Part shown: one piece after another, positions 27,827 to 36,289 of the stretch
Layout: each line of letters opens with the position of its first letter
Numbering within the stretch: the first letter of the stretch is position 1
From: Streptomyces sp. CNH099
GTDB taxonomy: Bacteria > Actinomycetota > Actinomycetes > Streptomycetales > Streptomycetaceae
DNA length: 64,000 nt
NCBI GenBank assembly: GCA_000514715.1
Contig: AZWL01000010.1
Coordinates: forward strand, 62,172-126,171
Reading direction: 5' to 3'
Notes under the pieces: model-generated
Seen by the model: the letters and a program-made list of their open reading frames with translations, nothing else
Database searches by the model: none
What the model was told of the DNA's origin: nothing
Translations under genes and position numbers: made by a program

Positions 27827-28058
27827 CTGCGCAGTCTCCTTGCAAGCCCCGCCGGTGTGCCAGGGATTTCGCTGCCTCGGATCCCCCGGCCAGTCCGGAG
27901 CCAGTCCGCAGGACACCCGTAAACGGCCGTCGGGAGCCAACGCATACCAACGAAGAACCCCCAGGTCAGGGCCCTGCGCGGCGCTCTGGCGCAGGTCAGG
28001 ATCAGACCCCAGACATTCTGCGTCATCGTCGGCTCCGTGGGCGGCCGAACGTCCCATG

Positions 28059-28475
28059 TCAGTCCGGCAGCAGGACCCGCGCCCACACCGTCTTCCCCAG
28101 CGGATCGCGGTCGTGGTGCCCCGTGCACTCCGCCAGCGCGGCGACCAGTTGCAGCCCCCGCCCCCGCTCGTCCTCCGGCCCGGGCGCGACCCGGCGGGGC
28201 GGCACGCGGGTCGCGTCGCTCACCTCGACCAGGCACTCGCGCCCGCGCAGCGTGAGCCGGACCATGAACAGCCGCCCGGGCGTACGGGCGTGCTGCACGG
28301 CGTTGGCGGCCAGTTCGCTGCAGATCAGCACCACGTCGTCGGCGGCGTCACCGCAGCAGCCCCAGGCGGCGAGTGCCTTGGCCACCTGGGCGCGGACGAG
28401 GTGGACGCTCTTGGCGTACGGGGTGAAGAGCATCTTCCACATCGGGGCATCGACCTGCGGATTTTCGTTGATCAT
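28059..28475 (-). CDS. ATP-binding protein of the anti-sigma (RsbW/SpoIIAB-like) HATPase family
   Basis: A 138-residue HATPase_c protein without a sensor region. It has the N box CSELAANAVQHA (about 52-63), a DATRVPP segment and ERGRGLQLVAALA as the G2 box. The ATG at 28475 follows GGAGAAA. In Streptomyces such small ATPases typically lie divergent to XRE/DUF397 pairs, as here, and may bind sigma factors or regulators. The partner is unknown. Confidence 0.87.
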   Translation of the reverse strand: MINENPQVDAPMWKMLFTPYAKSVHLVRAQVAKALAAWGCCGDAADDVVLICSELAANAVQHARTPGRLFMVRLTLRGRECLVEVSDATRVPPRRVAPGPEDERGRGLQLVAALAECTGHHDRDPLGKTVWARVLLPD

Positions 28476-28523
28476 GGACTTTCTCCGTAAACCGGTTGAT
28501 CCGAAAGTCACCCGGACGCTACG

Positions 28524-28547
28524 TTCCGTAGTGGATCGACTACGGAA
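28524..28547. promoter_or_regulatory. Perfect 9-bp inverted repeat between the ATPase and XRE genes
   Basis: TTCCGTAGT and ACTACGGAA are separated by 6 bp. The centre lies about 60 bp from the ATPase start and 120 bp from the XRE start, a natural operator for the XRE regulator. Confidence 0.55.
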
Positions 28548-28658
28548 GTGGGATAACCACGAGTCTGCCGCCACGAACGCAGTGTGACGACGCTCACACA
28601 GGTCGGTGCCCTGGCCCTCGGCGGTTGTTCCACACCTGCACTGAGGGGAGCCCGGCGC

Positions 28659-29501
28659 ATGCCACCACGACGAGCGATCAGCGGACGAAGCCAGCAAGCA
28701 CGCCAACGCTTCGCGGAGGAGCTGCGGTTACTGCGGACGCAGAGGGGAGAGAGCCTGCGGCAGCTCGGCGATGCGCTGGGCTGGGACCCGTCGCTGTTCC
28801 ACAAGCTGGAGGCGGGGACCACGATCGGCAGTCCGGAGGTCGCCGAGGCGCTGGACACGCATTACGGGACGACGCCGCTGCTGCTGGCGCTGTGGGAGGT
28901 GGCGGCGGCGGATCCGACGCAGTTCAGGGAGCAGTACAGGCGGTACATGACGCTGGAGAAGGAAGCAACGAGCTTGTGGCACTTCGCGGTGAGCACAGTC
29001 CACGGCCTGCTCCAGACCGAGGCTTACGCACGCGCGCTGCTTACCGCGGGCGGCGCGAAGGGCGACGAGCTAGAGCAGCAGGTCGAGGCCCGCATGAACC
29101 GCCGCATGCTGCTGGACAGCGCGCGGGAGCCACGCTTCCGGGCCATTCTCTCCGAGGCGGTGCTGCGCACGCCCCTGAGCGATCAGAAGGCATGGCGAGA
29201 ACAGCTGGAGTACTTGCTGGAGATGGCCGACCAGCCGAGGGTGACGATCCAAGTGCTGCCGTTCAGCGCCGGGGAACACCCGCTCGTCAGCACCGATGTC
29301 ATGTTCCTGCGCCTGCCGGAAGGGCGTACCGTTGCCTATACGGAAAATGCCCACCGCGGCGAACTCGTCCAGGAAAACGGGTCGGTTGAGCGTCTGCAGC
29401 TCGCGTACGATGCGGTCCGCGATATGGCGCTGACACCGGCCGAGTCACGCAAGCTCATCGTGCAGACGTTGGAGGAAGTTCCGTGCGACGCATCGACCTG
29501 A
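28659..29501 (+). CDS. XRE-family regulator with DUF5753 domain (TTA codon)
   Basis: A 280-residue regulator. Helix-turn-helix at about 17-70 (LRTQRGESLRQLGDALGW, FHKLEAGTTI) is followed by the DUF5753 sensor domain (about 95-275; HGLLQTEAYARALL, QPRVTIQVLPFSAGEHP). The ATG at 28659 has GGGGAG upstream. Codon 24 is TTA, so synthesis should depend on the bldA tRNA and be confined to development. It overlaps the DUF397 gene by 19 bases, a typical regulator/partner arrangement. Confidence 0.9.
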   Translation: MPPRRAISGRSQQARQRFAEELRLLRTQRGESLRQLGDALGWDPSLFHKLEAGTTIGSPEVAEALDTHYGTTPLLLALWEVAAADPTQFREQYRRYMTLEKEATSLWHFAVSTVHGLLQTEAYARALLTAGGAKGDELEQQVEARMNRRMLLDSAREPRFRAILSEAVLRTPLSDQKAWREQLEYLLEMADQPRVTIQVLPFSAGEHPLVSTDVMFLRLPEGRTVAYTENAHRGELVQENGSVERLQLAYDAVRDMALTPAESRKLIVQTLEEVPCDAST

Positions 29502-29770
29502 GTACCGCTACCTGGCGCAAGAGCACTTACAGCAACCCCGATGGCGGTGCCTGCATCGAGGTCTCCGACGACTTCCTGCACACCGCCACCTGGCGCAAGT
29601 CGAGCTACAGCAACCCCGACGGCGGCGAGTGCATCGAGGTCTCCGACGACCACCCCGCCCTCGTCCCCGTCCGCGACAGCAAGGACCCCGACGGCCCCGC
29701 CCTGGTCTTCGAGGCCGCCGCCTGGTCCGCGTTCGTCAGCGCCGTGAAGGCGGGCGAACTCTCCGCCTGA
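29483..29770 (+). CDS. DUF397 protein with duplicated N-terminal motif
   Basis: A 95-residue protein with the DUF397 signature: TWRKSSYSNPDGGECIEVSD and then VPVRDSKDPDGPAL with AWSAFVSAVK. The first motif occurs twice in tandem (about 9-30 and 34-55), whereas the family usually has one copy in about 60-70 residues. The GTG is preceded by GGAGGAA and lies inside the XRE gene. DUF397 proteins accompany XRE/DUF5753 regulators and probably modulate them. Confidence 0.88.
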   Translation: MRRIDLSTATWRKSTYSNPDGGACIEVSDDFLHTATWRKSSYSNPDGGECIEVSDDHPALVPVRDSKDPDGPALVFEAAAWSAFVSAVKAGELSA

Positions 29771-29847
29771 CCCGGCCACGCATCCGACGCCGCCCGCACC
29801 CGGCCGCCCACGGCAACGGGAGGGCGGCGTCGGCGTTTTCCGGCGCG

Positions 29848-30732
29848 TCAGGCGGTGGCCGCGGTCAGGTCGTGGCCGTGCTGCAGCAGGTGGTTGCGAA
29901 CGGCGGTGGTCGCGGGGTGGGCGGTGCCGGTGCGGTCGGCGAGGAAGAGGGTGTTGATCGGGGGGATGGGCGGCCGGCGGAGCAGGTGCAGGCGACCGTC
30001 GGCGAGTTCGGCGGCACACAGGTACGTGGGCAGCACGGTGATGCCCGCGCCCGCGGCGACGGCGGCGAGGACGCCGCGCAGGTCGGGTGCGACGACGGCG
30101 GGGCGGCGGGTCAGGCGGGTGCCGAACACCGTGCGCCAGTACCGGCGCAGGATCGGCAGGTTCTCGGCGTAGCTGATCAGGGGCGCCCGGTCGATGTCGT
30201 CGCCGGTCCAGGCGGGGGCGGCGACCAGGGCGAACTCCTCGTCGGCCAGGGCCTCCACGCGCAGCCCGCGGCGGCGCGGGCGCAGTGAGGAGACGACCAG
30301 GTCCAGGCCGCCGCCGGAAAGGTCGGTCAGCAGGTCGTCGGGGAGGCCGAACCGGGTGCGCAGTTGCAGCCCCCGGACGATGAGCGGGGAGAGGGAGGGC
30401 AGGACGCGGGTGCACAGCAGCTCGGCGGGGCCGCCGAGGTGCACGGCCCGGCCGAAGGGGTCGCCGGGCTCGTCCAGGTCGGTGCGGACCCAGTCCTCCA
30501 GGCTGTCGATCGCCGGGGTGATGCGGGCGGCCAGTTGGTCTGCGGCGGCGGTCGGGGCCATGCCGCGCGGGACACGCGCGAACAGCGGCCGGTCCAGGTC
30601 GGCTTCCAGGCTCTTGACATGGGCCGTGACGGTCGGCTGGGAGACACCCAGCAGTTCGGCGGCGCGGGAGACCGACCCGGAGCGGTAGACCGCCAGGAAG
30701 GTGCGCAGCAGGTCGAAGGAGACTCCTCGCAT
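29848..30732 (-). CDS. LysR-family transcriptional regulator
   Basis: A 294-residue LTTR. The winged helix at 1-65 (FDLLRTFLAVYRSGSVSRAAELLGVSQPTVTAHVKSLE region) is followed by a periplasmic-binding-like effector domain. The ATG at 30732 follows AAGGGGGGG at tight spacing. It is divergent from a DJ-1/PfpI protein with a palindromic LysR-type site between them, so it probably controls that gene. The inducer is unknown. Confidence 0.9.
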   Translation of the reverse strand: MRGVSFDLLRTFLAVYRSGSVSRAAELLGVSQPTVTAHVKSLEADLDRPLFARVPRGMAPTAAADQLAARITPAIDSLEDWVRTDLDEPGDPFGRAVHLGGPAELLCTRVLPSLSPLIVRGLQLRTRFGLPDDLLTDLSGGGLDLVVSSLRPRRRGLRVEALADEEFALVAAPAWTGDDIDRAPLISYAENLPILRRYWRTVFGTRLTRRPAVVAPDLRGVLAAVAAGAGITVLPTYLCAAELADGRLHLLRRPPIPPINTLFLADRTGTAHPATTAVRNHLLQHGHDLTAATA

Positions 30733-30748
30733 CCCCCCCCTTGTATCA

Positions 30749-30761
30749 GGTATCCGATACC
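30749..30761. promoter_or_regulatory. Candidate LysR operator
   Basis: GGTATC-C-GATACC is a perfect 6-bp inverted repeat containing a T-N11-A-type core. It lies 17 bp upstream of the LysR start and 90 bp upstream of the DJ-1 gene. Confidence 0.5.
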
Positions 30762-30850
30762 GGGTGCGGCGCGATCCTATTGGATTCCGATGGCGGGTGT
30801 GCGTGAGTATCCACGCGAACGACATCGACTCCCCGAGGAGATCCAGCGCC

Positions 30851-31540
30851 ATGTCCAAGCGCATTCTCATCGCTCTGACCAGCCACGCGGCTCTGGGCGC
30901 GACCGGCCGCAGCACCGGGTTCCACGTCGGCGAGGCCGCGGAGCCCTGGGAGGAGTTCACCGCCGCCGGCTACGAAGTGGACCTGGTCAGCGTCGCCGGG
31001 GGCGCCCCGCCGCGGGACGGCGAGGACCCGGAGGACGCGGTGCAGCGCCGGTTCCTGACCGACCGGCGCATCGCCGCGCAGCTGGCCGACACCCCCGCGG
31101 CGGAACAGGTCGACCCGGCCGCGTACGACGCGATCCTGTTCGCCGGGGGGCACGGCGCCATGTGGGACTTCCCCGACAACGCCGGCCTGGCCCGGCTGGC
31201 CCGTACCGTCTACGAGCACGACGGCGTGGTGGCCGCGGTCTGCCACGGCCCGGCCGCGCTGGTGGGTCTCACCCTGTCGGACGGCTCCCCCCTGGTGGCG
31301 GGCAGGAGGCTCGCGGCGTTCACCAACGCCGAGGAGGCGGCGGTCGGCCTGACCGAGGTGGTGCCGTTCCTGCTGGCGGACCGCCTGACGGAGCAGGGCG
31401 CCGACCACGTGCCGGCGGACAGCTTCACCGCCCACGTGGTCACCGACGGCCGCCTGGTCACGGGCCAGAACCCGGCCTCGGCCCGCGGGGTCGCCGACGC
31501 GGTGGTCGCCGCGCTCACCGGCGCGGGGGCGGCGGCGTAG
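30851..31540 (+). CDS. DJ-1/PfpI (type 1 glutamine amidotransferase-like) protein
   Basis: A 229-residue protein of the Hsp31/YajL-like branch. The nucleophile elbow AVCHGPAAL is at about 133-141, with the acidic residue in FHVGEAAEPW near 27 and FAGGHGAMWDFPD near 96-108. The ATG at 30851 has GAGGAG upstream. Likely roles are glyoxalase III or protein-repair chaperone activity. It is divergent from the LysR regulator. Confidence 0.87.
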   Translation: MSKRILIALTSHAALGATGRSTGFHVGEAAEPWEEFTAAGYEVDLVSVAGGAPPRDGEDPEDAVQRRFLTDRRIAAQLADTPAAEQVDPAAYDAILFAGGHGAMWDFPDNAGLARLARTVYEHDGVVAAVCHGPAALVGLTLSDGSPLVAGRRLAAFTNAEEAAVGLTEVVPFLLADRLTEQGADHVPADSFTAHVVTDGRLVTGQNPASARGVADAVVAALTGAGAAA

Positions 31541-31589
31541 TAACGGACGTGGTGCCGGGGGCGGGGGCGGACGTGGTGCCCGGGGGCGG

Positions 31590-32498
31590 TCACCGCACCT
31601 CGTTCCCGACCCAGTCCAGTACCGAACCCGGCCGGGGCCGCCACCCCAGGCCCGCACGGGCCGCCGAGCCCCGCACCCTGCTGTTGGACCCCAGCGCGTA
31701 GTGCGCCCGCTCGTACCCCCACTCCCGCACCGCCGCGTCGATGTCCCACGGCTCCGGCTCGCCCAGCTCCAGCGCCCCGGCCACCGCCCGGGCGATGTCG
31801 CCGAACGACGCCTCGCCGCTCTCCAGGAAGTAGAACGCCCCGGGCGGCGCCTCCGCCAACGCGCGTACGTACACCTCGACCACATCGTCCACGTGAACCG
31901 TCGACCAGACGTTGCGCCCGGGCCCGACGTGCCGGACCACCCCGCTGCGCCGCGCCTGCGCCACCAGCCGCGGCACCTGCACGCTGTCCCGCGCCTGGCC
32001 GCGCCCGTGCCCGTAGATCAGGGAGGCGCACAGCACCGCCGCTCGCACGCCCCGTTCGGCCGCCGCCAGCACCGCCCGGTCCAGCGCCACCCGGGCCGCC
32101 TTGTCCGGCTCCGCACGCCAGCCGCCGCCGGGTGCCACGTCCGCCTCCGTGAAGACCCGTTCGGAGAACTCGCCGCGGGCGTCGTCGCCCACGATGCTGG
32201 AGCCGCTGCCGTGCAGCAGCGGTTTGCCGCTGCCGGCCAGCGCGTCGATCAGGGTGTCCGCGGCGCCGCGGTGGTCGCTGTCGGCCGCGTTGACGACGGC
32301 GTCGGCGCGGCGCGCGGCGGCGGCCAGCGTCGGCGCGTCGTCCAGCGTCCCGATGACCGGCTCGACTCCGCGCTCGCGCAGCGCCGCGGCCTTCTCCGCG
32401 GAGCGGGCCAGCCCGATCACGTCGTGCCCGTCCCGGACCAGTCGCTCCGCGAGCGATCCGCCGATGTAGCCGGTCGCGCCGGTGAGGAAGATACGCAT
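31590..32498 (-). CDS. NAD(P)-dependent epimerase/dehydratase-like protein (extended SDR)
   Basis: A 302-residue extended-SDR protein. The Rossmann motif GATGYIGG is at 7-14 and a DAVVNAAD strand follows. The usual YxxxK is not obvious: the region reads LIYGHG, so catalysis may differ from classic epimerases. The ATG follows GGAGG. It is convergent with the DJ-1 gene. The substrate is unknown. Confidence 0.82.
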   Translation of the reverse strand: MRIFLTGATGYIGGSLAERLVRDGHDVIGLARSAEKAAALRERGVEPVIGTLDDAPTLAAAARRADAVVNAADSDHRGAADTLIDALAGSGKPLLHGSGSSIVGDDARGEFSERVFTEADVAPGGGWRAEPDKAARVALDRAVLAAAERGVRAAVLCASLIYGHGRGQARDSVQVPRLVAQARRSGVVRHVGPGRNVWSTVHVDDVVEVYVRALAEAPPGAFYFLESGEASFGDIARAVAGALELGEPEPWDIDAAVREWGYERAHYALGSNSRVRGSAARAGLGWRPRPGSVLDWVGNEVR

Positions 32499-32623
32499 GG
32501 TCGGCCTCCATTAGTTGCACACGCGCTATATTCGGGCAGACGATAGCACGCGCACGCAATCATTCCCTCCGCCCCACTGCCGCGAGCGCCATGCGCGGCC
32601 GCGACCGGCACGTCTGTGCACGT

Positions 32624-33034
32624 CTACGAGTTGGACCAGGTGCGAGTGGACAGCACCAGAAGATAGCCGTCGGGGTCCTGGAGGGTCACGCCCCAGGTGT
32701 CCCAGTACGGATTATGAGCGGGCACCCGCTTCCCACCGTGCCGCTCCAGCTGTTCCACCAGGGAATCGGGCACGGGTTCGCCGAGGTAGACGACCAACAG
32801 GTCTTCGGGCGTGGGCCGTGGCTCCATCGGAGCGTTGGGGTCGTGCACGAGTTCCAGATGCCAGCCGGCATCCGGCCAGCCGACCATCACCAGAGAACTC
32901 TGGCCGGGCGTGCCGTCCGCCGCATGCCGGTACAGGACGTCGAGGCCGAGGCCCGAGACCCAGAAGCGTTCGGCAACGCGGAGGTCGCGTGCGGGCCGGG
33001 CGATTCGGATGTGAGCTGCGGCGTCTGCCGGCAT
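32624..33034 (-). CDS. VOC family (glyoxalase/bleomycin-resistance-fold) protein
   Basis: A 136-residue single-unit vicinal oxygen chelate protein with two beta-alpha-beta-beta-beta modules. Metal-ligand-like residues appear in AHIRIARP (His8), HLELVHDP and WGVTLQDPDGYLL (the usual Glu is not evident). The ATG follows GAGGAG. The substrate cannot be deduced. Confidence 0.83.
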   Translation of the reverse strand: MPADAAAHIRIARPARDLRVAERFWVSGLGLDVLYRHAADGTPGQSSLVMVGWPDAGWHLELVHDPNAPMEPRPTPEDLLVVYLGEPVPDSLVEQLERHGGKRVPAHNPYWDTWGVTLQDPDGYLLVLSTRTWSNS

Positions 33035-33196
33035 CGTGCTCCTCGTGATCGGGGCGTGCCCGGCGTGGACCAGTGGTCGAGTCCGCGGGCTTGGACGGCA
33101 GCGAGCATAGAGATCACTTGACCGTGTGCCATCGGGCGCTGGTCCTAGGCTCGGCCGCCGAAAGACGGCCGGTGTGCGAGCCCGCGGGCGCTGCGC

Positions 33197-33841
33197 TCAC
33201 CCCACCAGGTCCCGCGCCACCAGCGCCGCCTGCACCCTGTTCGTCACCCCCAGCTCCGCCAGGATGCGGCTGACGTGGGCCTTCACCGTCGACTCCCGCA
33301 GGCGTAGCAGCGTCCCGATCTCGGCGTTCGTCATTCCGTCCGCCACCGCCGACAGCACCTGCCGCTCCCGCGGTGTGAGGCGGTCGGCCGCCTTCCGGGC
33401 GGCTTGGGCGCGGGTGGCCTCCGGGTGGTGGAAGCGGCTGATGACCGTGCGGGTGACGGTCGGGGAGAGCATGGCGGCGCCCGCGGCGACGACGTGGATC
33501 GCCTGGAGGATGGCGTCCGGCGGGGTGTCCTTGAGGAGGAAGCCGGCGGCGCCCGCGGCCAGTGCGCCGTAGACGTACTCGTCGAGGTCGAAGGTGGTGA
33601 GCACGATGACCGCCGGGGGGTCGGGGAGCCGGCAGAGTGCGGAGGTGGCGGCGATGCCGTCCATGCCGGGCATGCGGATGTCGACCAGGGCGACGTCGAC
33701 CCGCCGGCTGCGGGCCGCCGCCACCGCGGCGCCGCCGTCGGCGGCCTCTCCGGCGAGTTCGAGCCCGTCGTCGGTGGCGACCAGGTCCCGCAGTCCGGCG
33801 CGGACGAAGGCGTCGTCGTCGACGACGAGGACGCGGATCAC
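33197..33841 (-). CDS. NarL/LuxR-family response regulator
   Basis: A 214-residue regulator with receiver pocket VVDDD (6-10), phospho-acceptor D54 in LVDIRMPGMDG, and a C-terminal LuxR helix-turn-helix at about 150-205 (LTPRERQVLSAVADGMTNAE). The GTG start overlaps the kinase stop as GTGA. It works with the kinase immediately upstream. Confidence 0.93.
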   Translation of the reverse strand: MIRVLVVDDDAFVRAGLRDLVATDDGLELAGEAADGGAAVAAARSRRVDVALVDIRMPGMDGIAATSALCRLPDPPAVIVLTTFDLDEYVYGALAAGAAGFLLKDTPPDAILQAIHVVAAGAAMLSPTVTRTVISRFHHPEATRAQAARKAADRLTPRERQVLSAVADGMTNAEIGTLLRLRESTVKAHVSRILAELGVTNRVQAALVARDLVG

Positions 33842-35109
33842 CGGGCCGCCGCCATCGGGCTTGGCGCCTGCGGCTCGTCCGCCGGGTGGACGGGCACGGG
33901 CAGTTCGGCGGTGAGCAGGAAGCCGCCGTCGGCGGTGGCCCCCGCGGTGAGTTCGCCGTGGAGGGCGGCCACCCGCTCGGCTATGCCGACCAGACCGTAG
34001 CCGCGCGGCCGGGAACCGGGCGGCCGGGAACCGGACGGCTCGGGTCCGGGCGGCCCGGGCCGGCCGGGTGCCGGTTCCGGCGGCGCCGCGCACGGGTTCC
34101 CGGCGCGTATCACCACCCGTGACCTCGTCACTTCCACCGTGAGATCGACGGGGCTGCCGGGGGCGTGCTTGCGGGCGTTGGTGAGGGCCTCCTGCACGAT
34201 GCGGTGGGCGGCGAGGCGGACGGCGGCGGGCAGTCCGGCGAGGTCGTCGGTGCGGGCGCGGACCCGGGTGCCGGCGCGCTCGGCCTCGGCGATGAGGGCG
34301 GGCAGGTCGTCGGCGGTGGGGGCCAGCGGGACGGGGCCTTCGTGGTCGCGCAGTGCGCCCAGCAGGTCCCGCAGGTCGTCGAGGGCGTGGGCGCTCGTCG
34401 TACGGAGCAGGTCGAGGCGTTCCCGTACGGGACCGGGCACGGACCCGGGTGCGGCGTCGCCGCGGCGCTGGAGCACGCCGGTGTGCAGGACGAGCAGACT
34501 TAGCCGGTGGGCGAGCACGTCGTGCATCTCGCGTGCGATACGGGCCCGTTCGGCCATCCGCACCTGCTCGTCGCGCAGCCGGTCCGCCGCCTCCCGGTCC
34601 TCCAGCTGGCGCGCCAGGGACCGGGTCAGGTCGCGCTGGCTGCGCGCGGCCAGCCCGACCGCCAGCGGCACCGCCAGCACCGCGCAGGGGAAGAGCATGA
34701 CGTGCGGCATGTGCACCAGGTCGCGGAACGGGCCGAGGGCCGCCGGTACGAAGACGGCGCCGGTCAGCGCCGCCGCGACCGGCAGGGACCGCCGCACCGT
34801 GACCGCGTACAGGGCGACGAACACCGGCCACAGCTGGCTCTCCAGCAGGAACCCGGCGCCGGTGACCACCGCCACCGCGACCGGCATCCGGCGGCACAGC
34901 AGCAGCGCCGCGCACAGCGCGGCGGCCACGGCGGCGCTCGCCGCCGGCGAGGTGACGAGGCCCGCCTGCTCGGTCAGCGCCGTACGCACCGACTTGACGG
35001 CGACGAAGACGAACCCGGCGGCCAGCAGCAGCCGAAGCTGCCCCGGCGTCAGCGACGGCAGCGGCCCCAGCGGTGCGCGGCGCGCGGCCGGCGACTCGGC
35101 GGTGGACAT
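33838..35109 (-). CDS. NarL-type sensor histidine kinase (HisKA_3)
   Basis: A 423-residue kinase. Hydrophobic segments at about 25-45, 55-73, 76-88, 93-104, 110-126 and 138-153 form a membrane sensor without a large outer loop. Phospho-acceptor H196 lies in REMHDVLAHRLSLL. The HATPase domain has QEALTNARKHAPG and GYGLVGIAERV, and a Pro/Gly-rich insert (about 345-375) separates its lobes. It is first in an operon with its regulator; the signal is unknown. Confidence 0.9.
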   Translation of the reverse strand: MSTAESPAARRAPLGPLPSLTPGQLRLLLAAGFVFVAVKSVRTALTEQAGLVTSPAASAAVAAALCAALLLCRRMPVAVAVVTGAGFLLESQLWPVFVALYAVTVRRSLPVAAALTGAVFVPAALGPFRDLVHMPHVMLFPCAVLAVPLAVGLAARSQRDLTRSLARQLEDREAADRLRDEQVRMAERARIAREMHDVLAHRLSLLVLHTGVLQRRGDAAPGSVPGPVRERLDLLRTTSAHALDDLRDLLGALRDHEGPVPLAPTADDLPALIAEAERAGTRVRARTDDLAGLPAAVRLAAHRIVQEALTNARKHAPGSPVDLTVEVTRSRVVIRAGNPCAAPPEPAPGRPGPPGPEPSGSRPPGSRPRGYGLVGIAERVAALHGELTAGATADGGFLLTAELPVPVHPADEPQAPSPMAAAR

Positions 35110-35280
35110 ACCGGCATCGTAAGCACCGCCGCTGACACGCACATGCGACGAAAGTCGGGGGTCCCCGCACCGCGCCACCCCCGTTGGTCGGTGCCCGGCG
35201 CCACCGGCCGGCGGATGTGGCGCCCGCTGTACGGGCCGGAGGGTGGAGCCGTACCGCAGCAGGTCGAGGAGGGACAGCGG

Positions 35281-36219
35281 ATGCGAGACGGGAAGAGCGG
35301 GCCGGTGGGCCGGCGGAACGTGCTGGGCGGGGCGGCAGCGGCGATGGCCGCCGCGGGGGTGGGCCTCGGGGCGGGTGCCCGGACGGCGTCGGCGCGGGAG
35401 CGCGACCGGCGTCCGGACGGCGGGGAGCCCGGCCGCGGCAGGTACGCGGGGAAGACGGTCCTCGTCACCGGCGCCACGTCGGGTATCGGGCGGGCGGCGG
35501 CGATCGCCTTCGCCGCGGAGGGCGCGCGGGTCGGGTTCTGCGGGCGGCGCGTGCACCTGGGGCGGGAGGTGGAGCGGCTGATCCGGAGGGCCGGCGGGGA
35601 GGCGACGTACCTCAGGGCCGACGTGCGCCGGCCCGAGGAGGTGGAGAGGTTCGTCGACACGGTGGTGCGGCGGTACGGCGGGCTCGACATCGCGCTCAAC
35701 AACGCGGGCGTCCAGAAGCCGTTCACCGACCTTCACGAGGTCTCGGTCGCGGACTGGGACGACGTGACGCTCACGAACACCCGCGGCGTCTTCGTGGCGA
35801 TGAAGTACGAGATCCCCCACCTGCGGGCGGGCGGGGGCGGCGTCATCCTCGTCACGGGTTCGTCCAACCAGTACGCGACGCGCCCCGGCCTCGGCTCGTA
35901 CACCGCGAGCAAGAACAGCGTGGCGGGTCTGGTGCAGGCGGCGGCGATCGAGAACGGCACGCACGGCATCCGCGTGGTGGCGCTGGCGCCGGGGATGACG
36001 GACACGCCGATGCTGGACGTGCACCGGCCGCCGGGCGACACCGACGAGCAGTGGGCGGCGCGGAAGGCGGAGTTCGGCCGGCAGGGGATCGACGCCTTCA
36101 AGCGGATGGCGACGCCGGAGGAGATGGCGTCGGCGGCGCTGGCCCTGGCGTCGGACGGCATGGGGTTCCAGACGGGGACGACCGTGGTGGTCGACGGCGG
36201 CCAGCTCGCGGGTCTGTAG
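35281..36219 (+). CDS. SDR-family oxidoreductase with Tat signal peptide
   Basis: A 312-residue classical short-chain dehydrogenase. TGATSGIG (63-70) binds the cofactor, NNAG stabilises the core, and Y207 and K211 in YTASK with the upstream TGSS serine form the active site. Unusually the N-terminus is a twin-arginine signal (GRRNVLGGAAAAMAAAG), so the enzyme should be exported folded with its nucleotide. The ATG at 35281 is preceded by GAGGAGGGA. The substrate is unknown. Confidence 0.88.
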   Translation: MRDGKSGPVGRRNVLGGAAAAMAAAGVGLGAGARTASARERDRRPDGGEPGRGRYAGKTVLVTGATSGIGRAAAIAFAAEGARVGFCGRRVHLGREVERLIRRAGGEATYLRADVRRPEEVERFVDTVVRRYGGLDIALNNAGVQKPFTDLHEVSVADWDDVTLTNTRGVFVAMKYEIPHLRAGGGGVILVTGSSNQYATRPGLGSYTASKNSVAGLVQAAAIENGTHGIRVVALAPGMTDTPMLDVHRPPGDTDEQWAARKAEFGRQGIDAFKRMATPEEMASAALALASDGMGFQTGTTVVVDGGQLAGL

Positions 36220-36289
36220 CGGGGGCGGCGCGGCGGCCGGGGCGGCGCCGCCCGCGCTCCGCGCCGCGCCGGCCGCCGGCCGCCCGCGC

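Noticed and set aside
27827..28058. Upstream extension of the CPCC reading frame to 28057.
   Set aside because: The GTG at 27826 has an excellent AGGAGA site and starts at the conserved DPCPCC motif; the extension has no recognisable domain.
36220..36289. Terminator between the SDR and Clp-N genes.
   Set aside because: The sequence is almost all G and C with many alternative pairings, so no single hairpin could be chosen.
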